The notes under the pieces were generated by a model, which was not told where the DNA came from, did no database searches, and was given only the letters and a program-made list of their open reading frames with translations. This document shows, piece by piece, positions 58,861 through 64,000 of a DNA stretch of 64,000 nt. The first letter of the stretch is position 1, and each line of letters starts with the position of its first letter. The DNA is from Arthrobacter sp. P2b (GTDB lineage: Bacteria > Actinomycetota > Actinomycetes > Actinomycetales > Micrococcaceae). The DNA lies in NCBI RefSeq assembly GCF_900168295.1, contig NZ_FVZL01000008.1, positions 62,001 to 126,000 of the forward strand, given 5' to 3'. The translations under genes and the position numbers were made by a program.

Positions 58861-59571
58861 ATGTACAGCAGCTCAGCGAATGTCTCGGAGCGCCAGGCTG
58901 CGCCGCCGTCACTGGCCATCTCCACCGTCATTTTCGCGCTCCGGCCCAGCGAGACGTCCGGCCGGCCCACGCTCTGGCTGCCGCTGGTCCGCCGCATCCG
59001 GGAGCCCTTCAAGGGACTCTGGGCTTTGCCGGGCGGGCCGCTCACGCACAGCGAATCGCTGCAGGACGCCGCGTCGCGGAACCTTCGGGAGACAACCGGG
59101 CTGGCCCCCAGCTACCTGGAACAGCTGTACGCCTTCGGCGGCCTGCACCGCTCACCCACCCAGCGCGTGGTCTCGATCGTCTACTGGGCGCTGGTCCAGC
59201 CGACGGAGGCTGCCCTGGCGGACGTCTCGGAGAACGTGAGGTGGTTCCGCGCGGACCGCCTTGGGGACCTGGCGTTCGACCACAACGCCATCGTGGACTA
59301 CGCGCTGTGGCGGCTGCGCAACAAACTTGCCTACGGCTCCGTGGCCTACCACCTGCTGGGCGAGTACTTCACCCTGGCGCAGGTCCGGGAAGTCTACGAG
59401 GCGGTGCTGGACCGCGAACTGGATCCCGCAAACTTCCGCCGGCAACTCAGGTCCACCCCCGAAATCGAAGAAACAGACCACTTCCTCCAGGGCGGCAAGC
59501 ACCGCCCGCCACGCCTCTACCGCTTTACCGGCCGGCCCGGCCTTGACCCAGACAACAGGAGCACACTATGA
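58861..59571 (+). CDS. nrtR: NrtR-type Nudix transcriptional regulator of NAD synthesis
   Basis: 236 residues: a Nudix domain (about 15-140) and a C-terminal winged helix (LLGEYFTLAQVREVYEAVLDRELDPANFRRQL...). The Nudix box, residues 59-81, reads G-x5-E-x7-R-N-L-R-E-T-T-G-L and lacks two of the catalytic glutamates, so it is a sensor (ADP-ribose/NAD metabolite) rather than a hydrolase. Represses the NAD genes downstream; ATGA overlap with nadA. Confidence 0.92.
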   Translation: MYSSSANVSERQAAPPSLAISTVIFALRPSETSGRPTLWLPLVRRIREPFKGLWALPGGPLTHSESLQDAASRNLRETTGLAPSYLEQLYAFGGLHRSPTQRVVSIVYWALVQPTEAALADVSENVRWFRADRLGDLAFDHNAIVDYALWRLRNKLAYGSVAYHLLGEYFTLAQVREVYEAVLDRELDPANFRRQLRSTPEIEETDHFLQGGKHRPPRLYRFTGRPGLDPDNRSTL

Positions 59572-60872
59572 GCAGCGTCAACACAGCAATCCAGCTGATC
59601 ACGCGCGAACAGGCCGAAAAAGGCGCGGCGGCGAAGGGCAGCACCTGCAGCCCCGCCCTCGCCAAGGGCCCGTGGGACTACGACCTGGCCGAGGCCCTCG
59701 CCGGCGTGCCCGCTTACGGTCCCGGAGCGTCCAGTGCCGACGTTGCCCCGGCCGCCACGCCCCGCCAGGGTCAACTTCCCGAGGAGTACAAGCAGGCCAG
59801 CGACGCCGAGCTGGCCGGACGTATCCTCGCGGCAAAGGCTGAACTGGGGGACCGCGCCGTGATCCTGGGCCACTTCTACCAACGGGACGAAGTGATCCAG
59901 TACGCGGACTTCGTGGGTGACTCCTTCCAGCTGGCCAACGCCGCACTCACCAGGCCCGACGCGGAAGCGATCATCTTCTGCGGCGTCCACTTCATGGCCG
60001 AAACCGCAGACATCCTCTCCACCCCCGAACAGGCCGTCATCCTGCCCAACCTTGCCGCCGGATGCTCCATGGCCGACATGGCGGACGCCGACTCCGTGGC
60101 TGAGTGCTGGGAACAGCTGGAGGAAATCTTCGGCACCGAGCCCGACGCCGACGGCCGGGTTCCGGTCATCCCCGTCACCTACATGAATTCCTCCGCAGCC
60201 CTCAAGGCCTTCTGCGGCGAGCACGGCGGCATTGTCTGCACCTCGTCCAACGCCAAAACCGTCCTGGAATGGGCCTTCCAGCGGGCCCGCCGCGTGCTGT
60301 TCTTCCCGGACCAGCACCTGGGCCGCAATACCGCCAAGGCCCTGGGCGTGCCGCTGGAGCAGATGCCCATGTGGAACCCCCGCAAGGACCTCGGCGGGAA
60401 TGACGAGCAGGCCCTCCTGGATTCCCGGGTCATCCTGTGGCACGGGTTCTGCTCGGTCCACAAGCGCTTCAGCGTGGCGCAGATCGAGAAAGCCCGGGCC
60501 GATTTCCCGGGTGTCCAGGTGATCGTCCACCCCGAGTGCCCCATGGAGGTGGTGGACGCTGCGGATTCGGCGGGCTCCACGGACTTCATCAAGAAGGCCA
60601 TCGCCGGCGCCACCGAGCCCACTACGTTTGCCATCGGCACCGAGATCAACATGGTGAACCGGCTGGCGGCCGAATACCCGCAGCACACCATCTTCTGCCT
60701 GGACCCCGTGATCTGCCCCTGCTCCACCATGTACCGGATCCACCCGGGCTACCTCGCCTGGGTGCTCGAGGAACTCGTTGCCGGCCGGGTTGTCAACCGG
60801 ATCACCGTTGATGACGCCGTGCAGGCCAACGCCCGGACCGCGCTCGAGCGCATGCTCGCCGCCAGGCCGTAA
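59568..60872 (+). CDS. nadA: quinolinate synthase
   Basis: Condenses iminoaspartate with dihydroxyacetone phosphate to quinolinate on a [4Fe-4S] cluster. 434 residues, of the longer actinobacterial type. Cluster ligands are expected in IFCGVHFMAE, SNAKT.../KAFCGEHGG and the C-terminal CLDPVICPCSTMYRIHP; VHPECPMEV is also conserved. Follows nrtR by ATGA overlap. The cysteine desulfurase gene at the end of the window probably supplies sulfur for the cluster. Confidence 0.96.
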   Translation: MSSVNTAIQLITREQAEKGAAAKGSTCSPALAKGPWDYDLAEALAGVPAYGPGASSADVAPAATPRQGQLPEEYKQASDAELAGRILAAKAELGDRAVILGHFYQRDEVIQYADFVGDSFQLANAALTRPDAEAIIFCGVHFMAETADILSTPEQAVILPNLAAGCSMADMADADSVAECWEQLEEIFGTEPDADGRVPVIPVTYMNSSAALKAFCGEHGGIVCTSSNAKTVLEWAFQRARRVLFFPDQHLGRNTAKALGVPLEQMPMWNPRKDLGGNDEQALLDSRVILWHGFCSVHKRFSVAQIEKARADFPGVQVIVHPECPMEVVDAADSAGSTDFIKKAIAGATEPTTFAIGTEINMVNRLAAEYPQHTIFCLDPVICPCSTMYRIHPGYLAWVLEELVAGRVVNRITVDDAVQANARTALERMLAARP

Positions 60873-60889
60873 TGAAAGGGCAGCCGAAC

Positions 60890-62734
60890 ATGCCCGCCCA
60901 CAGGGCGGCAACCCAGCCGCGGGGCAACGCTGGCAGCGTCCCGCGGCGGCGGCTGATCGTCGTCGGCAGCGGCGTCGCCGGCCTGTATGCCGTGCTGCTG
61001 GCAGCGGACGCCGGCGCCGAGGTTGTCCTGCTGACCAAGGGCCAGCTGGATGAAAGCAACACCTGGTACGCCCAGGGCGGCATCTCGGCCGTGCTCGCCA
61101 ACCCCGCGCCCGGAGACTCCGTGGCCGCGCACATTGCCGACACGCTCCAGGCCGGGGCCGGGCACTGCGACGAGGACGCCGTCCGCCTGCTGTGCACCGA
61201 AGCACGCCAGGACATCGCAGGGCTGCAGCGCTTCGGCGTGCATTTCGACCTGGCGCACGACGGCGGCCCGGCCCTGGGCCTGGAAGCCGCACACAGTGCC
61301 CCCCGCATCCTGCATGCAGGCGGCGATGCCACCGGAGCCAAGGTGGCTGAAGGCCTCATCCGCTCGGTACTGGCAAGGGAGGCGGAGGGAAAGCTCACCG
61401 TCCTGGCCAGGGCCTATGCCACCGCCCTCGTGCAGCGGGACCGCAAAGTTACCGGCCTGGAGTACCTGCGGGACGGCCGCCGCTGCAGTCTCCAGGGGGA
61501 CGCTGTCCTCCTGGCCACCGGGGGAGCAGGACAGCTGTTCGCCCAGACCACCAACCCCGCCGTGGCCACCGCGGACGGCCTCGCGCTCGCCGTCCGCGCC
61601 GGCGCCGCCGTGTCAGACCTGGAGTTCTTCCAGTTCCACCCCACCTGCCTGGTGAACGCGGCCACGGCCCACCCTTCCCGCCTGGACGGGCCCCTGCTGA
61701 TCTCTGAAGCAGTCCGCGGTGAAGGGGCAGTCCTGCTGGATGCCGGTGGCCGCCGCTTCATGCGGGCCTACCACCCGGACGCCGAACTTGCCCCGCGCGA
61801 CGTGGTGTCCCGCAGCATCGCCCTGCACCTGGCCAAGCTCGGCGACCCCAACGGCCACGTCTACCTGGACGCCCGGGTCATCGAAGAAACCCGCGGCGCC
61901 GGCTTCCTCGAGCGGCGGTTTCCCACCCTCACCCGGAAAACCCGCGAGGCCGGCATCGACTGGACCCGCGAACTGGTCCCCGTCGCGCCCGCTGCCCACT
62001 ACTGGATGGGCGGCATCACCACCGACCTCCACGCCCGCACCAGCATCCCAGGCCTGTACGCAGCCGGCGAAGCTGCCTGCACCGGCGTCCAAGGGGCAAA
62101 CCGGCTGGCCAGCAACTCCCTCCTCGAGGGACTCGTCTTCGGGCGCCGCGCTGTTCAATCCTTTCTTTCCGGTTCTGCTTGGGTGTCGCCTGACGGCGCT
62201 CCTCCGCGTACTCCCCACGATCCCCCTACCCTCGCAAGCTCGGCCAGGGAACCCCGATCGTGTGGGCCCACGGCCGCGGGCGGCCTCCCTTTGACGTACG
62301 CTTCCGGAGCCCCGGCAGTCGACGAGGGCGGGTCACCTTCAGAAGGGCTTCCGATCAACGCGGCGACCGAATCGGGTGCTTCGGGTGGGAGCTCGCTTGC
62401 CACCTTCGGTGGGGGAGGGGAGCCGTTTTCGCGGGATGCTCTTCGGCGTTTGATGACTTCGCATGCCGGGGTGCTGCGCTCCAAGGCACTGTTGGAAGAG
62501 GCGGCCGGAATCCTCGACCGGTGGGCCGCCGTCGTTCTTCCCGATGCTGTTGCTGCCGGCGGGGATGGCGATCCTGTGGAACTCGAGGACCGGAATTTGT
62601 TGCTGGCAGCCCGGCTGCTGGTCGCTGCCGCGCTTGCCCGCCGCGACTCCCTTGGGGCGCATTACCGCAGCGACGAGCCCGACGAACCCGAAACGTATTC
62701 CCTTCGCCCGAAAGCGAGCCTCCTCAATGACTGA
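60890..62734 (+). CDS. nadB: L-aspartate oxidase with an in-frame insertion
   Basis: FAD enzyme that oxidises aspartate to iminoaspartate for NadA. 614 residues against about 530-560 in relatives. FAD site VVGSGVAGLYAV (Gly26-Ser27-Gly28) and the substrate-domain GGDATGAK, TCLVNAA..., NRLASNSLLEGLVFGRR are intact. Residues about 422-517 (62155-62440) are Ser/Gly/Pro-rich, unlike the family, and their DNA carries dispersed repeat copy 3. The ordinary C-terminal helical part resumes at SRDALRRLMTSHAGVLRSK. I chose ATG at 60890 (AAAGGG nine bases upstream). Confidence 0.9.
   Translation: MPAHRAATQPRGNAGSVPRRRLIVVGSGVAGLYAVLLAADAGAEVVLLTKGQLDESNTWYAQGGISAVLANPAPGDSVAAHIADTLQAGAGHCDEDAVRLLCTEARQDIAGLQRFGVHFDLAHDGGPALGLEAAHSAPRILHAGGDATGAKVAEGLIRSVLAREAEGKLTVLARAYATALVQRDRKVTGLEYLRDGRRCSLQGDAVLLATGGAGQLFAQTTNPAVATADGLALAVRAGAAVSDLEFFQFHPTCLVNAATAHPSRLDGPLLISEAVRGEGAVLLDAGGRRFMRAYHPDAELAPRDVVSRSIALHLAKLGDPNGHVYLDARVIEETRGAGFLERRFPTLTRKTREAGIDWTRELVPVAPAAHYWMGGITTDLHARTSIPGLYAAGEAACTGVQGANRLASNSLLEGLVFGRRAVQSFLSGSAWVSPDGAPPRTPHDPPTLASSAREPRSCGPTAAGGLPLTYASGAPAVDEGGSPSEGLPINAATESGASGGSSLATFGGGGEPFSRDALRRLMTSHAGVLRSKALLEEAAGILDRWAAVVLPDAVAAGGDGDPVELEDRNLLLAARLLVAAALARRDSLGAHYRSDEPDEPETYSLRPKASLLND
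62222..62270 (+). repeat. dispersed GC-rich repeat, copy 3, inside nadB
   Basis: CCCCCTACCC, then CGGCCAGGGAACCC, ending GTGGGCCCA, as in copy 2. It sits in the middle of the extra in-frame segment of nadB. Flanking CACGATC (62216-62222) and GATCGTG (62256-62262) make a 7-bp inverted repeat around its core. Confidence 0.7.
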
Positions 62735-63644
62735 ACACTCCGTGCTGGACCAGGCCACCCGCAGGCACGCGGCCCCCGCGCTGACCCTGCCCGCGGCGCC
62801 CGTCCGGGAGATCCTCGAACGCGCCTTCGCCGAGGACGCTCCTGCCGGTGACATCACGTCCCAGCTCCTCATTCCCGCGGACGCACGCGCCACGGCCGTA
62901 CTGAACGCCCGCGTCCCCGGCGTCCTGAGCGGGGCAACAGTCTTCCGGGACGCCATGCAGCTCGTGGATCCCGGCACCTCCGTTGAGCTGCTGGTGGGCG
63001 ATGGGGAAACGTTCGACGCCGGAACCCACCTCGCCCGGGTCAACGGACCGGCGCGGTCGGTGCTCCTTGCCGAAAGGGTAGCGCTGAACCTGGTCCAGCG
63101 GATGTCCGCCATCGCCACCAGGACCGCCGAGTTCGTGCAGCTCACGCAGGGCACGTCCGCCCGGATCACGGACACCCGCAAGACAACCCCCGGGCTGCGC
63201 GTCCTGGAACGGTTCGCCGTGCGCTGCGGCGGGGGAGCCAACCACCGCTACAGCCTCTCCGACGCCGTTTTGGCCAAGGACAACCACCTGGCCGTCATGA
63301 CCGGCGGGGACCCGGCCAAGCTCACCGGACTCCTGCTGGCCGCCAAGGCCCAGCTGGGCCACACCACGCACTTCGAAGTGGAAGTGGACCGCATGGACCA
63401 GATCGAACCCGTCCTGGCCGCAGGCGTGGACACCATCATGCTGGACAACTTCACCGTGGACGAGCTGAAGGCGGGCGTGGCCCTGGTGGCAGGACGGGCA
63501 CGGGTGGAAGCGAGCGGAAACGTCAACCTGGAGACCGTTGCAGCCATCGCCGCGACGGGTGTGGACGTCATCTCCGTCGGTGCCCTCACCCACACGGTGG
63601 CGGCCCTGGACCTCGGCCTGGACGTCGAACTGACCGTGCGGTGA
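62727..63644 (+). CDS. nadC: nicotinate-nucleotide pyrophosphorylase (carboxylating)
   Basis: Converts quinolinate and PRPP to nicotinate mononucleotide, CO2 and pyrophosphate. 305 residues with RITDTRKTTPGLRVLERFAVRCGGGANHRYSLSD and LAKDNHL, which hold the quinolinate-binding basic residues. Starts eight bases before the nadB stop (ATGACTGA), so it is coupled. Its normal sequence and codon use argue that the unusual nadB segment is local. Confidence 0.96.
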   Translation: MTEHSVLDQATRRHAAPALTLPAAPVREILERAFAEDAPAGDITSQLLIPADARATAVLNARVPGVLSGATVFRDAMQLVDPGTSVELLVGDGETFDAGTHLARVNGPARSVLLAERVALNLVQRMSAIATRTAEFVQLTQGTSARITDTRKTTPGLRVLERFAVRCGGGANHRYSLSDAVLAKDNHLAVMTGGDPAKLTGLLLAAKAQLGHTTHFEVEVDRMDQIEPVLAAGVDTIMLDNFTVDELKAGVALVAGRARVEASGNVNLETVAAIAATGVDVISVGALTHTVAALDLGLDVELTVR

Positions 63645-63651
63645 ACACGCC

Positions 63652-64000
63652 GTGATCTTCCTCGACGCCGCCGCCACCACCCCGGTCCGCCGGGAAGTGC
63701 TGGACGCCATGTGGCCCTACCTCACCGGCGAATTCGGGAACCCCTCGAGCCACCACAGCCTCGGTGAGGCAGCGGCCCGGGCGCTCGCAGATGCGCGGGC
63801 CTCGGTTGCTGCCGTCCTCGGCTGCCGGGCCGGCGAGGTGACGTTCACCTCCGGGGGCACGGAGGCGGACAACCTGGCCGTCAAAGGTATTGCCCTGGCA
63901 CGGCAGGCTGCCGACCCGGCGATGACCAGGGTGGTGATCAGCGCCGTCGAACATCCCGCGGTGGAGGAATCAGCCCGGTACCTGGAGCGCTTCCACGGCT
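63652..64000 (+). CDS. cysteine desulfurase (NifS/IscS-like), partial
   Basis: Only the first 116 codons are in the window. FLDAAATTPVRREVLDAM, GNPSSHHSLGEAA, FTSGGTEADNLAV and VEHPAV (the His over the PLP ring) are class V aminotransferase marks; the PLP lysine and the active Cys lie beyond the end. GTG start seven bases after nadC. In other bacteria a desulfurase beside nadABC matures the NadA cluster, which is the likely job here. Confidence 0.9.
   Translation, partial: MIFLDAAATTPVRREVLDAMWPYLTGEFGNPSSHHSLGEAAARALADARASVAAVLGCRAGEVTFTSGGTEADNLAVKGIALARQAADPAMTRVVISAVEHPAVEESARYLERFHG

Noticed and set aside
59517..61292. 591-codon minus-strand open frame over nadA and nadB
   Set aside because: Antisense shadow typical of high-GC DNA; both plus-strand genes are unmistakable.
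62155..62440. nadB as a pseudogene or frameshifted gene
   Set aside because: The frame is open from end to end and conserved NadB sequence resumes after the insertion in the same frame.
62155..62484. Minus-strand open frame of 109 codons over the nadB insertion
   Set aside because: Considered as a gene carried by an inserted element, but it lacks a ribosome site and known motifs, and the repeat alone explains the DNA.

Overview
The window is chromosomal DNA of a high-GC actinobacterium, most probably Arthrobacter, Pseudarthrobacter or a close relative in the Micrococcaceae. The order thrC-thrB-rho-prfA-prmC-Sua5/wecA-like-atp operon, NucS in place of MutS/MutL, an acidic/arginine-rich insert in Rho, the clpS-DUF2017-murI-MBL-rph-rdgB block, frequent GTG starts and leaderless promoters all fit this group. 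I see no rRNA, tRNA, CRISPR array, transposase or phage gene. Coding density is very high and no gene-free stretch exceeds 300 bases.

Layout. 1-9720: end of thrC, thrB, rho, prfA, prmC, a threonylcarbamoyl-AMP synthase, and envelope-polysaccharide enzymes (WecB/TagA/CpsF and GT2 glycosyltransferases, a WecA/MraY-type transferase). 9832-17768: two small AtpI-like membrane proteins and atpBEFHAGDC, then a DUF2550 protein. 18216-22147: a membrane esterase coupled to a rhomboid-like/DUF2156 (MprF-like) protein. 22289-35963: cold-shock protein, NucS, hydrolase, AI-2E-type exporter, a secreted/membrane protein of unknown role, YbbN-like thioredoxin-TPR protein, old-yellow-enzyme homologue, an ABC exporter, NagB, a DUF3039 protein and a superfamily 2 helicase. 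36052-42480: NAD salvage pair pncB-pncA, then clpS, DUF2017, murI, MBL hydrolase, rph, rdgB. 42553-53813: DedA protein, exonuclease-BRCT protein, DUF4395, ADP-ribosylglycohydrolase, aquaporin-like channel, sbcDC, an MFS transporter and an IclR regulator. 54068-64000: MHS-type transporter, phosphoribosyltransferase, alpha/beta hydrolase, amino acid permease, then nrtR-nadA-nadB-nadC and the start of a cysteine desulfurase.

Three signals stand out. First, nadB carries about 95 extra in-frame codons whose DNA contains a copy of a dispersed GC-rich repeat also found in two intergenic regions of this window. Second, fifteen genes on both strands have a TANNNT-like -10 box exactly 6 or 7 bases before the start codon, which is the architecture of leaderless transcripts and fixes many start codons. 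Third, the rho-prfA gap, where other actinobacteria have rpmE, holds a 110-base set of three nested inverted repeats, followed by a perfect 14-base palindrome at the prfA promoter.

The NAD genes form a coherent theme: de novo synthesis (nadABC plus a desulfurase to supply the NadA iron-sulfur cluster) headed by NrtR, with a strong NrtR-type palindrome at its promoter, and salvage (pncB-pncA) in the same window. Paired operators between the IclR gene and the MHS transporter, and a nine-codon leader ORF coupled to another MFS gene, are further regulatory candidates.
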